From the NCBI RefSeq assembly GCF_021731985.1, contig NZ_JAKFWH010000064.1, positions 1 to 64,000 of the forward strand: a stretch of 64,000 nucleotides of DNA, read 5' to 3'. Position numbers and translations under genes: made by a program. Positions within the stretch are counted from its first letter, which is position 1; each line of letters starts with the position of its first letter. The notes beneath the pieces were generated by a model, which had not been told where the DNA came from, did not search any database, and was given only the letters and a program-made list of their open reading frames with translations. Of this stretch, positions 45,585 to 54,734 are shown piece by piece. This DNA is from Nitrosomonas sp. (GTDB lineage: Bacteria > Pseudomonadota > Gammaproteobacteria > Burkholderiales > Nitrosomonadaceae).

Positions 45585-46901
45585 TTATTCAGGATGGGCG
45601 ATTTGTGAAAAAATTTCAAAATAATCGGGAAATGTTTTTGCAACACAGCCGGGGTCGTTGATGCGTACCGGTGCTCCCAGAGATGCCAATGCAAAGCACA
45701 TGGCCATGCGATGATCATCGTAGGTATCAATTGTTGCATGTGAGTGCAAGCCATTATCAGGGGGAATGATGCGCAAGTAGTCTTTGCCTTCTTCAACAGT
45801 CGCACCTAATTTGCGCAACTCAGTAGACATGGCCGCAAGGCGATCTGTCTCTTTCAGGCGCCAACTGGCAATATTGCGTAGCGTGGTGACACCTTCTGCG
45901 AATAATGCGGTAACTGCAAGCGTCATGGCGGCGTCCGGAATATGATTGCAATCCAACTCAATGCCATGCAGAAATTTTCCGGAATGATTGGCTTCCGCGC
46001 CGCATGCTTCGATCCAGTTTTCTCCCATGGATAGGTGTGCTCCCATCATTTCCAATGCGGCAGCGAAATGGATATCGCCTTGTGCACTATCACGTCCGAC
46101 TCCCTGGACGCGTACCGGGCCATGCCCGATTGCGCCTGCTGCCAGAAAATAGGAGGCTGATGACGCATCACCTTCAATGCTGATATGACCTGGGCTACAA
46201 TAATTCTGTTGTGCCGGTATCATAAATTTCTGCCAATTGATGTGTTCGACGCGCACACCAAAACGTTGCATTTGTGCGAGCGTTAATTCGATATAGGGTT
46301 GCGAGATTAAGGTGCCGGAAACATTGATGAAGGAATCTTTTCCGCTGAGTGGCAACGCCATCAGCAATCCAGTTAGAAACTGACTGGAAACATCGCCTTT
46401 TACGGTAACAGAAATGGTGTCGCTTTTAATACGTGAATCGGCTGGTTTGATTTCCAGAGGGGGAAAGCCGGGGTTGCCCAAGTAAGTGATACTGGCGCCG
46501 AATTGGCGTAATGCATCAACTAGGTCTGCAATGGGCCGTTCATGCATGCGCGGCACGCCGGCTAACCGGTAATGCCCCTGCATTAAAGACAGTACCGCAA
46601 CTAAAGGCCGAAATGCAGTGCCGGCATTGCCGAGAAATAAATCAGCTTCTGTCACTGGGAATTTTCCCTTTTCTCCGATGATGCAGTAATCGTTTATACC
46701 TGTTTGTGTTATTGAAACACCCAGTTTGATAAGTGCATCCAGCATACGTGCCGTATCATCAGAAGCCAATAAATCATGAATCTGTGTGGTACCTTCGGCC
46801 AATGCAGCAAGCAGGAGAATTCGATTGGAAATACTCTTTGATCCAGGCAGTCGTACGATGCCATGAGCATTTTTAGCAAACGGGAGATCAAGCCATTCCA
46901 T
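45585..46901 (-). CDS. aroA: 3-phosphoshikimate 1-carboxyvinyltransferase (EPSP synthase)
   Basis: The ATG at 46901 ([22 protein letters not shown]) is the better start than the ORF's 46940, giving 438 residues. Key motifs: [35 protein letters not shown], and [13 protein letters not shown]. It makes EPSP in the shikimate pathway. The GNAGTAFRP sequence is the ordinary class I glyphosate-sensitive type. First gene of aroA-cmk-rpsA-ihfB. Confidence 0.95.
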   Translation of the reverse strand: MEWLDLPFAKNAHGIVRLPGSKSISNRILLLAALAEGTTQIHDLLASDDTARMLDALIKLGVSITQTGINDYCIIGEKGKFPVTEADLFLGNAGTAFRPLVAVLSLMQGHYRLAGVPRMHERPIADLVDALRQFGASITYLGNPGFPPLEIKPADSRIKSDTISVTVKGDVSSQFLTGLLMALPLSGKDSFINVSGTLISQPYIELTLAQMQRFGVRVEHINWQKFMIPAQQNYCSPGHISIEGDASSASYFLAAGAIGHGPVRVQGVGRDSAQGDIHFAAALEMMGAHLSMGENWIEACGAEANHSGKFLHGIELDCNHIPDAAMTLAVTALFAEGVTTLRNIASWRLKETDRLAAMSTELRKLGATVEEGKDYLRIIPPDNGLHSHATIDTYDDHRMAMCFALASLGAPVRINDPGCVAKTFPDYFEIFSQIAHPE

Positions 46902-47333
46902 GATGTATGCAGTAGTAAAAATTGCTAGATGATATCCCATTAATACACTCAGGGCGTAATTTTATTGATCTTAAAGGGCGCCGCATTCAGCTGGAATTTC
47001 CTGAGTTGATTCGTTAAATTTGGAAAAATCTTTATTTAACTATCTTGTTTAGGGTAATCTATCGCAGTAAATTTCTAGCGTAGAATACATTGTTAGCTGA
47101 AGCGCTTTTACAGGCTGTTGAAAAACGTATTCGAAGGCAGCCGATGCAAGGAAAGACAAGCGAAAAGCGCATCATTTATGCATGATAAATGACATCTGAG
47201 TTTGTTTTTAACACCATAGCGGCAACACAGATAGTTTTCAAGGGCCTGTTAAGAGGTATTTGCTATCTGGCGCTGGAATAAATTGGTGCAGCAAGATTTT
47301 CGTACTATTTTCACAAAATAAGAGGTTGATTGA
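46902..47333. other. Intergenic region with a MITE-like element
   Basis: Between aroA and a small plus-strand gene. No supported CDS. It contains the 140-bp element described separately, and AAGAGG at 47322 serves as ribosome-binding site of the small gene. Confidence 0.6.
47110..47249. mobile_element. MITE-like element with imperfect terminal inverted repeats
   Basis: Left end ACAGGCTGTTGAAAAAC and the reverse complement of the right end, ACAGGCCCTTGAAAAC, match at most positions over 16 bases. Inside lies a perfect hairpin TCATTTAT GCATG ATAAATGA (47172-47192). The CAGGCTGTTGAAAAA end is familiar from dispersed intergenic repeats in proteobacteria. No ORF inside. No clear target duplication. 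Confidence 0.6.
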
Positions 47334-47582
47334 ATGGAAGATGCAGAAATTGCTTTAATGTTTTCTTTACTGACTATTCCTGTGGCTATCTGGTTGCAGT
47401 TATGGGTAAAGAATCGCAGAGAAAAACGGAGAAATGTTTTAGGTGAAGAAGAATTTGAAAATACATCACGGGCATTCATTTCAATCATTTTAGAGGGAAC
47501 TGCCATTGTGGGAGGACTCATCATGATTATTATGGGGGCCGGAGGGGTAATTAAGTACGTCCTCAATTTTTATGCTGCGTAA
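47334..47582 (+). CDS. Small two-helix membrane protein, unknown
   Basis: 82 residues. Helix 1 is about 6-24 (IALMFSLLTIPVAIWLQLW), then a basic/acidic loop (VKNRREKRRNVLGEEEF), then helix 2 about 52-75 (EGTAIVGGLIMIIMGAGGVI). The good AAGAGG ribosome-binding site and the strong terminator 25 bases downstream support a real gene. The minus-strand ORF across the same bases lacks such signals. No family recognised. Confidence 0.65.
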   Translation: MEDAEIALMFSLLTIPVAIWLQLWVKNRREKRRNVLGEEEFENTSRAFISIILEGTAIVGGLIMIIMGAGGVIKYVLNFYAA

Positions 47583-47606
47583 TTTTTAGGCTTATTGGAA
47601 AAACTG

Positions 47607-47643
47607 AAGACATTCGGGTAATCAAACGATACCCGAATGTCTT
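47607..47643. terminator. Bidirectional terminator between the small membrane gene and topB
   Basis: AAGACATTCGGGTA and TACCCGAATGTCTT form a 14-bp perfect stem with a 9-base loop, flanked by A-rich and T-rich ends. It serves two convergent genes. Confidence 0.88.
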
Positions 47644-47700
47644 TTCTGTGATTCGTTATTGATTCCTCGATAAAAGCAAATAAACCCTTGGTTATTCTCG

Positions 47701-50217
47701 CTATGAAGTAGCCTTGCTGGTTGTTTTGGTTCTGGATTGCTTTGTTTTAGATTTTGTTTCGGCTGTTTTCTTGGGGGCTTTCTGCTCAAACTCAAATCCT
47801 ATTTTTCCATCTACATTTCTGACCAAGTAAGCTGAAAAAGGCCTGCCTTTTTTGGAAATGAATTTTGTGAGCAGGTCTGTTTTTCCAGTTTCCAGCAATT
47901 TGGTGATTTGCTCGCGCTCTATCGGGCGGGTAAGGATGATTTTTCCTGTTTTAAAATTGCAGGTACGGGTTGCCCCGACGGATTTCTCACAAACATACTG
48001 AAGGCCATGCTCATAAACAGCATGATTGCATTTTGGGCATTTTCCTAAGGGAACTTGGTTGCTGAAATCGACTTCTTCATGGTCTTCATCGCTGTTGCCA
48101 AAATCAAATTTCATTTCAAAAGTGTCTGTCAGTTTGATGATGGCATTAAACGATTGTCCCATCTTGCTCCGAAAACCTTGCAGAGGACCTACTTCGCGTT
48201 GAGTAATCAAGGTCTCCATTTCATCAACCTCAAATTGGCGTCCGGCCAGAATTTTCCAGAGCGCAAAATCACATTTCTGGCATTGGAATTTTTTATAGGT
48301 TTCATGCACGATACCACCACATTTAGGACAGGGGGATTTTAGTAAGGAGAAATCTCCTGCAATGGTTCCCCCGCGATGGGTTTTGGCTTGTTCCACAATA
48401 TGACTTGTCATTGCGGCAATTTTCTCCATGAACGCAGTGCGTTTTAGGTGACCTTGCTCAATCTGACGTAACTGAAATTCCCAGTTACCTGTTAATTCAG
48501 GTGAAATAAGTTCGGGAATCTTTAGGCCGCGTAATAACGTGATTAGTGAGAAAGCTTTGGCAGTTGGGTGAAGCTCGCGTCCTACACGCTGTAGATAATT
48601 CTCAAATACCAAACCTTCAATGATAGCTGCACGTGTTGCTGGTGTGCCCAGACCCTTTGCGCTCATGGCTGCACGTAGTTCTTCATCTTCAACGAGTTTC
48701 CCTGCCCCCTCCATGGCAGAAAGTAATGTGCCCTCATTAAATCTTGCTGGCGGGCGAGTTTGATTAGCGATAACGTTAATTTCTTCAGTGATAACCGATT
48801 CACTCGGGGTAATTGCGACGAGTGTTGTGTCATCTTCCAGATCATCCAATTTGGCTGACTTGCCATATACCGCCTGCCAGCCCGGATTAACCATGACTTT
48901 CCCTTCGGTTCTAAAAGGCTCGTTTTCAACCCGGGTAATGCGGGTGGTAATCAGAAATTCGGCGGCGGGAAAGAAAATAGCCAAAAAACGTTTGGTAACC
49001 AAATCATAAATTTTTGCTTCGGCCTCATTTAATTTGGTCGGGTTTAATGAAGTGGGGATGATAGCAAAGTGATCTGAGATCTTGGCGTTGTTGAAAATAC
49101 GTTTGTTTGGAATCACCCAGTTTGAAGCCAGAATCTGCTGGGAAAATTTTCCATAATCCGTATTTCTCAGGCTTTGCAAAGTATCTTTAACGGTGGCGAT
49201 ATAATCTTCCGGTAGTGCACGTGAATCTGTCCGCGGGTAAGTCAATACTTTATGTTTTTCATATAATGCTTGAGCCAGGCCGAGTGTCGTTTTGGCAGAA
49301 AAACCAAAGCGGCTGTTGGCTTCCCGCTGTAAGCTGGTCAGATCATAAAGCAATGGGCAGATTTCTTTGCTTGGTTTGCTTTCTTCGTTAACTTGACCAG
49401 GCTTCCCCTGGCATTTGTCACGGATGACTTCGGCTTTTTTTTGCTCCCAGAGTCGTTCAGGTTTTAATTCAAGATTGACTTTATCTTTGCTGAATTTCTC
49501 ATCAAACCACTTACCGTTATAGCAGCCATTACTGGCTGCAAACGTGGCATGAATTTCCCAATAGTCCTGAGGGCGGAATTTTTTGATTTTTTCTTCACGC
49601 TCGACAAGAATCGCTAATGTAGGTGTCTGTACCCGCCCAACTGTGGTTTTATGAAATCCCCCTTCTTGAGAATTAAAGGCAGTCATGGCACGCGTGCCAT
49701 TGATCCCGACCAGCCAATCTGATTCTGAGCGGCTGACGGCAGCTTCAGCCAGCGATTGTACTTCCGAATTGTCCAATAACTTGGTAAACCCTTCCCGGAT
49801 CGCATCGGGCGTCATGGATTGCAACCAAAGGCGTTTGACCGGTTTATTGGTGCCGACATGGCGCAGGATATAATAAAAAATCAGCTCACCTTCACGTCCC
49901 GCATCACATGCATTGATAAGCGTATCCACATCTTTACGCTTGATGAGTTTGCTGAGTAATTTTAAACGTGAGGAAGTTTTCTCGATTGGGTTCAAATCAA
50001 AATGCGGTGGAATAACCGGTAGATTAGCAAAGCTCCATTTGCCGCGTTTTACTTCATATTCTTCTGGAATAGCCAGTTCGAGCAAATGGCCTACGGCCGA
50101 AGATACGACATACTGGTCGTTTTCGAAGTAATCAGTGTGCTTGGTAAAGCTACCCAATACCCGCGCGATATCTGCTGCGACAGAAGGTTTTTCAGCAATA
50201 ATCAGCGATTTACTCAT
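47701..50217 (-). CDS. topB: DNA topoisomerase III
   Basis: The ATG at 50217 (MSKSLIIAEKPSVAADIARVLG) is the family start; about 838 residues. Toprim domain at the N-terminus with ACDAGREGELIF, catalytic tyrosine in VLTYPRTDSR, and a C-terminal zinc region with CPKC/CQKC and CPKCNHAVYEH...C pairs, followed by a Lys/Thr-rich tail. A type IA topoisomerase that decatenates and relaxes DNA. In related genomes topA or topB follows smg here. Confidence 0.94.
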   Translation of the reverse strand: MSKSLIIAEKPSVAADIARVLGSFTKHTDYFENDQYVVSSAVGHLLELAIPEEYEVKRGKWSFANLPVIPPHFDLNPIEKTSSRLKLLSKLIKRKDVDTLINACDAGREGELIFYYILRHVGTNKPVKRLWLQSMTPDAIREGFTKLLDNSEVQSLAEAAVSRSESDWLVGINGTRAMTAFNSQEGGFHKTTVGRVQTPTLAILVEREEKIKKFRPQDYWEIHATFAASNGCYNGKWFDEKFSKDKVNLELKPERLWEQKKAEVIRDKCQGKPGQVNEESKPSKEICPLLYDLTSLQREANSRFGFSAKTTLGLAQALYEKHKVLTYPRTDSRALPEDYIATVKDTLQSLRNTDYGKFSQQILASNWVIPNKRIFNNAKISDHFAIIPTSLNPTKLNEAEAKIYDLVTKRFLAIFFPAAEFLITTRITRVENEPFRTEGKVMVNPGWQAVYGKSAKLDDLEDDTTLVAITPSESVITEEINVIANQTRPPARFNEGTLLSAMEGAGKLVEDEELRAAMSAKGLGTPATRAAIIEGLVFENYLQRVGRELHPTAKAFSLITLLRGLKIPELISPELTGNWEFQLRQIEQGHLKRTAFMEKIAAMTSHIVEQAKTHRGGTIAGDFSLLKSPCPKCGGIVHETYKKFQCQKCDFALWKILAGRQFEVDEMETLITQREVGPLQGFRSKMGQSFNAIIKLTDTFEMKFDFGNSDEDHEEVDFSNQVPLGKCPKCNHAVYEHGLQYVCEKSVGATRTCNFKTGKIILTRPIEREQITKLLETGKTDLLTKFISKKGRPFSAYLVRNVDGKIGFEFEQKAPKKTAETKSKTKQSRTKTTSKATS

Positions 50218-50381
50218 GAATTTTCCGGGAAATGCCACTGACTATTAATGTGAAATTAAACATGTTGTTTTACTACTGAGTGATTATTATGAATAGGGAT
50301 TGCAAGCATATATGCTGAGTATATTGGGCATACGCACGCCAGCGGTTATCCGTTATGACAAAATAAAGGATACGATTAGTC

Positions 50382-50840
50382 TTAATGCCGGTAATGAGAA
50401 TCGCTGACAATCAACAATTTCTCAAGGATGACATCGTCAGTGAGCTGGTTCTGGATCCACAATTCTGTTAAAACAATCAGTTTGATTTTTTCAAGGCTGG
50501 ATGAATTTTCATCCAGCGTCAGCACGCGATCAATCAACAATTCCCTTTGTAACGGGTTAATGATGCCAGCTTGCTCCAGAAAGAAAATAAATCCCCGGCC
50601 TTCAGTGTCAATTTTTTCTATTTCATACTCTGTAAAGCAGCGGAAAGAGTCGTTTTCTGCAAAGCTTTCCGGATAATTGCCGATATCGTGACGTGCTAGC
50701 TCTGAGAGCCAGTTCAGCGTCTCGTTAATATCTTCATCTGCAAATCCGGCCATGGTGAGTTTGCGAGTCAGAGTGGCAGAGTCAGGATAACTTCCTGAGT
50801 CAAAATAATTTTCAAATAAATAAACGAGTATATCGAACAT
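50382..50840 (-). CDS. smg: Smg family protein (DUF494)
   Basis: 152 residues, acidic, opening with the family pattern MFDILVYLFENYFDSGSYPD and containing FTEYEIEKIDTEGRGFIFFLEQAGII. Function unclear; almost always encoded next to dprA, as here (65 bases downstream). Soluble. Confidence 0.93.
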   Translation of the reverse strand: MFDILVYLFENYFDSGSYPDSATLTRKLTMAGFADEDINETLNWLSELARHDIGNYPESFAENDSFRCFTEYEIEKIDTEGRGFIFFLEQAGIINPLQRELLIDRVLTLDENSSSLEKIKLIVLTELWIQNQLTDDVILEKLLIVSDSHYRH

Positions 50841-50905
50841 AATTGAGTTTAATAAGTTGCAAGTCTATATACAGACTTGCAATCTTTGGTTGATCTTATC
50901 CGATG

Positions 50906-52006
50906 TTATTGAATTCTCTGATAACATCCTCCCGGCAAACTGCTGACCTGACCGTCAAGCTCAAGCGTTAGTAGCATGGCTGATACAACTTCAGCCGTCA
51001 AGCCACTACGGGCGCACAGCGTATTAATATCTACGGCATCATAGCCTAGATATTTGAGTAATAAAGTATTTTTAGTTGGTTGCTCGGTAGTAAATTCTTT
51101 TCCTTTGTCGAGATTTTCATCGCTGACTAATGGAAAATAATTTAATTCATCTAAAATATCCTGTGTATTTTCTATCAGCTTTGCACCTTGCTTAATCAGT
51201 GCATGACAGCCTTTTGAGAGTGGTGAATGAATAGAGCCTGGGATCGCCATTACTTCGCGTCCTTGTTCTAATGCCTGACGTGCTGTGATCAGTGATCCGC
51301 TTTGTAACGCAGCCTCTACCACCAGACAACCTTGACTCATGCCGCTGATAATACGGTTCCTGCGCGGGAAATTCGTCCCGATGGCGGGCGTGCCGAGAGG
51401 AAATTCGGAAATTAGTGCGCCTTCTTTTGCCAGTTTATGTGCCAAAAGATGATTCTTAGCAGGATAAACAATATCCAAACCAGTGCCGACAACAGCGATG
51501 CTGGCAGCTGCGCCGCGCAAACCGCCTTGATGAGCAGCGGTGTCGATACCTAATGCCATGCCGCTGATGATGCAGAATCCGGCATTGCTGGCTGCTTCAG
51601 AAAAAGCCTCTGCATTGGATAGACCTTGCGGTGTGGCATTGCGGCTTCCAACGACAGCCAGTGCGGGTTTCCGCAAGAGTTCCCGCTGCCCTTTGAAATA
51701 AAGTAACGGGGGGGGGTCGGTAATGTTAAGTAGTTGCGCTGGGTAATCCGAATCGGCCAAAGTGATGATGGCATTGGCGGGGTCTTCCAGCCATTTAAGT
51801 GCACTAGAAATTTTATTGCGATCAGCACCCTGCCTAATGCGTTTGGCGATTGGGCTCTTTACAATGCGTTCGAGTGCTGTGATATGGGTTGAAAATATTG
51901 CCGTAGGACTGCCAAAAGCAATTAGAAGCCGACGGATGGATTCGCCGCCCAGGCCGTCAATGAGATTAAGATTCAACCATGATTCAATATCTGGCGCATG
52001 TTTCAT
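50906..52006 (-). CDS. dprA: DNA-processing protein DprA
   Basis: 366 residues: N-terminal SAM-like domain, Rossmann-like core about 85-285 (VVGSRNATPQG, GMALGIDTAAHQGGL, EFPLGTPAIGTNFPRRNRIISG), and C-terminal winged helix (about 305-362). It loads RecA onto incoming single-stranded DNA during transformation. The coding sequence contains a nine-base G:C tract at 51708-51716 (codons for Asp-Pro-Pro-Pro). The frame is intact at the present length. Confidence 0.95.
   Translation of the reverse strand: MKHAPDIESWLNLNLIDGLGGESIRRLLIAFGSPTAIFSTHITALERIVKSPIAKRIRQGADRNKISSALKWLEDPANAIITLADSDYPAQLLNITDPPPLLYFKGQRELLRKPALAVVGSRNATPQGLSNAEAFSEAASNAGFCIISGMALGIDTAAHQGGLRGAAASIAVVGTGLDIVYPAKNHLLAHKLAKEGALISEFPLGTPAIGTNFPRRNRIISGMSQGCLVVEAALQSGSLITARQALEQGREVMAIPGSIHSPLSKGCHALIKQGAKLIENTQDILDELNYFPLVSDENLDKGKEFTTEQPTKNTLLLKYLGYDAVDINTLCARSGLTAEVVSAMLLTLELDGQVSSLPGGCYQRIQ
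51708..51716. repeat. Homopolymer G9 (C9 on the coding strand) inside dprA
   Basis: Nine consecutive G on the plus strand within the PPP codons before LLYFKG. A one-base slip would truncate DprA early. Confidence 0.95.
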
Positions 52007-52024
52007 GAATGTACGGCACTAATT

Positions 52025-53059
52025 TTAAGGCGTTTTAACGGCATCCAGAATTTTTATGGAATGTGTGCTTTGCACAACCAGTGCATAGGATATTTTATCA
52101 AAGACACGAAATACAAATACCAACCCGGTTCTTTCATCCGGTAATTGTACCATTTCTCCTTTAAGGGATTTGGCTTGGCTTTTTCGATAGATAGCGAGCA
52201 CATGCCCCATTTCCAAGTTATCCAGTTCGCCTTTATTCAGTGTGACAATGTCACCTTTGCCAATTTCAGTGACGCCGCCATAGACAGAAATAATTCGTCC
52301 GTTGATTGAAAAATCCGGCGCATGGGGTGCATAGTTATTGAATAGGGTATCAGGGGCGGGAACCAGGCGGTCGCCTTTGAGAATTTCTTCCGTGGCACGA
52401 GTGATAGTTACCGTACTGACATCAGCAAAAACATTCGCTTTGGCATCCCCTAGGTAGGTTGCCTCATAGCCAAGGATCAGGCCTTCTTTGTCCGGGTCTT
52501 TCAGTGCTTTGCCGGGGCGGAAGATTTGCCATGTTGCACCTTTGTCTTGCGGTAATCCACTGACATAAACTGTATTGTCGGTACTTAAAACCACCCGGCC
52601 TTCACTGGAGCCCAGTATATACGGTGCATCGGCAAGACCATCCTTCTCAATGACTAACGGCTGGCTTAGAAATGGCTCGATAGCAGCAGCCGGTATGCTG
52701 GGGATAGCCGCAGTGCTCGATTGTTCTGTACGAATTCTAGGTGATAGTTTGACTGTTTTTATTCCACCTTCATCTTCTACAAGACGCAACCGGTTTCCAT
52801 GGGGTGTTTTTTCCAGTATCACAATATCGCCGGGGTAAATTTTGTGCGGATTCTTCACCTGTTCACGGTTGAATCCCCAGATTTCTGGCCAGCGCCAGGG
52901 GTCTTTAAGAAACCGGGAAGCAATTCCCCACAGGGTATCACCGGGTACAACCACATGCTGATCGGGTGTATCGCCCCGCAATATAATGTTCTCAGCTTTA
53001 ACTGGTGTAACAGAAAGCAGGCCCAGGCATAAAATCATAGCTATAATAGGCTTTCGCAT
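52025..53059 (-). CDS. Secreted LysM-domain protein
   Basis: The ATG at 53059 (MRKPIIAMILCLGLLSVTPVKAE) gives a clear Sec signal peptide of about 22 residues, better than the ORF start at 53089; about 344 residues. A LysM domain follows (about 33-85: VVVPGDTLWGIASRFLKDPWRWPEIWGFN). The rest is the conserved beta-rich region of this family, found upstream of dprA. Periplasmic, binding peptidoglycan. It diverges from def, about 100 bases apart. Confidence 0.92.
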   Translation of the reverse strand: MRKPIIAMILCLGLLSVTPVKAENIILRGDTPDQHVVVPGDTLWGIASRFLKDPWRWPEIWGFNREQVKNPHKIYPGDIVILEKTPHGNRLRLVEDEGGIKTVKLSPRIRTEQSSTAAIPSIPAAAIEPFLSQPLVIEKDGLADAPYILGSSEGRVVLSTDNTVYVSGLPQDKGATWQIFRPGKALKDPDKEGLILGYEATYLGDAKANVFADVSTVTITRATEEILKGDRLVPAPDTLFNNYAPHAPDFSINGRIISVYGGVTEIGKGDIVTLNKGELDNLEMGHVLAIYRKSQAKSLKGEMVQLPDERTGLVFVFRVFDKISYALVVQSTHSIKILDAVKTP

Positions 53060-53155
53060 GAACGATCTCAATGATAGGTTATAAAGCATAAGAATGATTA
53101 TCTAATGATACGTTCTAAATGTGCGATTGAGTTTATTAAACTAAACAAAATTTTC

Positions 53156-53659
53156 ATGGCTATTCTAAAAATATTACAATACCCGGATGAGCGGCTACAT
53201 ACTGTGGCGGCTCCCGTAGCGCAAGTCACTGACAAAATCCGCTTGTTAATAGATGACTTGGCTGAAACAATGTATGCTGCGCCTGGCATAGGATTGGCAG
53301 CGACACAAGTGGATGTGCATAAGCGTGTGATTGTTATTGATACTTCTGAAACACAGAATCAACTGCTTGCTTTGATTAACCCTGAAATTATTACTAGTAA
53401 TGGCCTATCTGATTATGAGGAAGGTTGCTTATCAGTTCCAGGTATCTACGGAAAAGTACAACGTGCCGAATCGATTACTGTAAGAGCTCTAAATGCTCAA
53501 GGCGAATCATTTGTTCTGGATGCTAATGGTTTATTGGCGGTGTGTATTCAGCATGAGATGGATCACTTGGCAGGAAAAGTGTTTGTGGAGTACTGGTCAC
53601 GGCTTAAGCAGGCACGCACACTGGCAAGATTAAAGAAAAAACAGCGCAGCACCATGTAA
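53156..53659 (+). CDS. def: Peptide deformylase
   Basis: I use the ATG at 53156 ([14 protein letters not shown]) over the ORF start at 53105, giving 167 residues. The three motifs are intact: [19 protein letters not shown] and [12 protein letters not shown]. Metal-dependent removal of N-formyl from nascent proteins. First of def-fmt-rsmB. Confidence 0.97.
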   Translation: MAILKILQYPDERLHTVAAPVAQVTDKIRLLIDDLAETMYAAPGIGLAATQVDVHKRVIVIDTSETQNQLLALINPEIITSNGLSDYEEGCLSVPGIYGKVQRAESITVRALNAQGESFVLDANGLLAVCIQHEMDHLAGKVFVEYWSRLKQARTLARLKKKQRSTM

Positions 53660-53774
53660 ACATTGTGCTTTTGTGAAAATATGATGCGTTTTTACCCTGA
53701 AGTTACCTCGGATTAATGGTTTTCTTCTGTCAATGGCTTAGAATCCCCGGAATTCAAATAAATGAAAGATTGAT

Positions 53775-54716
53775 GTGCCTAGGATGAGAATCATTTTTGC
53801 TGGAACCCCCATTTTTGCTGCGACTGCATTGGATGCTTTAATCAAGGTAGGTTATGAGATTGTGCTGGTTTTGACTCAGCCGGATCGTCCTGCTGGTAGA
53901 GGAATGAAAACGGTTGCCAGTGCGGTCAAATTGCTTGCCCAACAACAGGACCTTGCGTTATTACAGCCATTAACACTTAAAGCTGCCGAAATACAAATGC
54001 AATTGCTGGCATTAAATGCAGATGTGATGATTGTGGCGGCGTATGGATTAATTCTACCCGAAGCTGTATTAAAAATTCCTCGCCTGGGTTGTTTGAATAT
54101 ACACGCTTCGTTATTGCCACGCTGGCGTGGGGCTGCGCCGATTCAACGGGCTATTCTGGCGGGTGATCATGAAACCGGTATTACGATCATGCAAATGGAT
54201 GCGGGGCTGGATACCGGCGCCATTTTATTAAAGCATGAGATGGCGATCGCAGCGGATGATACGACGCAATCATTGCACGACAAGCTGGGTCTGCTCGGTG
54301 CGCAGAGTGTTGTTGAGGCTTTGGTGTTGCTGCAACAGGGAAAACTTGTTTCCACCATGCAAGATGAGACATTGGCTTGCTATGCTGCCAAAATAAAAAA
54401 AACTGAAGCAGAAATTGATTGGCGACAGAATGCTGAGCAGATTGACCGTGTTGTGCGCACGTTTAATCCCAATCCAGGCGCCTATACTTATTTCCGGGAT
54501 GTTGTCCTGAAGATTTGGCAAGCAAAAGTGGTTGCAGGGCGGGGAGTCGGTAAACCAGGGGAAATTGTTGTGGTTGATCGTGAAGGCATTACTGTAGCTT
54601 GTGGTTCTGGCATGTTGCAGATTGAAATAGTGCAAAAACCCGGTGGCAAGAAATTGAGTAGTGCAGATTTTCTGGCGGGGAATAGTTTGCAGCCGGGTGA
54701 TATTTTTCTACCGTGA
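53775..54716 (+). CDS. fmt: Methionyl-tRNA formyltransferase
   Basis: 313 residues from GTG at 53775, or 310 from the ATG at 53784 (MRIIFAGTPIFA). GAAAGA fits the GTG better. Catalytic and folate motifs: NIHASLLPRWRGAAPIQRAI and GITIMQMDAGLDTGAILL. The C-terminal tRNA-binding beta-barrel is complete. It supplies fMet-tRNA for initiation. Confidence 0.96.
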   Translation: MPRMRIIFAGTPIFAATALDALIKVGYEIVLVLTQPDRPAGRGMKTVASAVKLLAQQQDLALLQPLTLKAAEIQMQLLALNADVMIVAAYGLILPEAVLKIPRLGCLNIHASLLPRWRGAAPIQRAILAGDHETGITIMQMDAGLDTGAILLKHEMAIAADDTTQSLHDKLGLLGAQSVVEALVLLQQGKLVSTMQDETLACYAAKIKKTEAEIDWRQNAEQIDRVVRTFNPNPGAYTYFRDVVLKIWQAKVVAGRGVGKPGEIVVVDREGITVACGSGMLQIEIVQKPGGKKLSSADFLAGNSLQPGDIFLP

Positions 54717-54734
54717 ACCATTCCACTTCAAAGC

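Noticed and set aside
47249-47566. 105-residue minus-strand ORF opposite the small membrane gene
   Set aside because: The plus-strand gene has the ribosome-binding site and terminator; the minus ORF has neither.
54270-54721. Minus-strand ORFs inside fmt
   Set aside because: Shadows of a conserved plus-strand gene.
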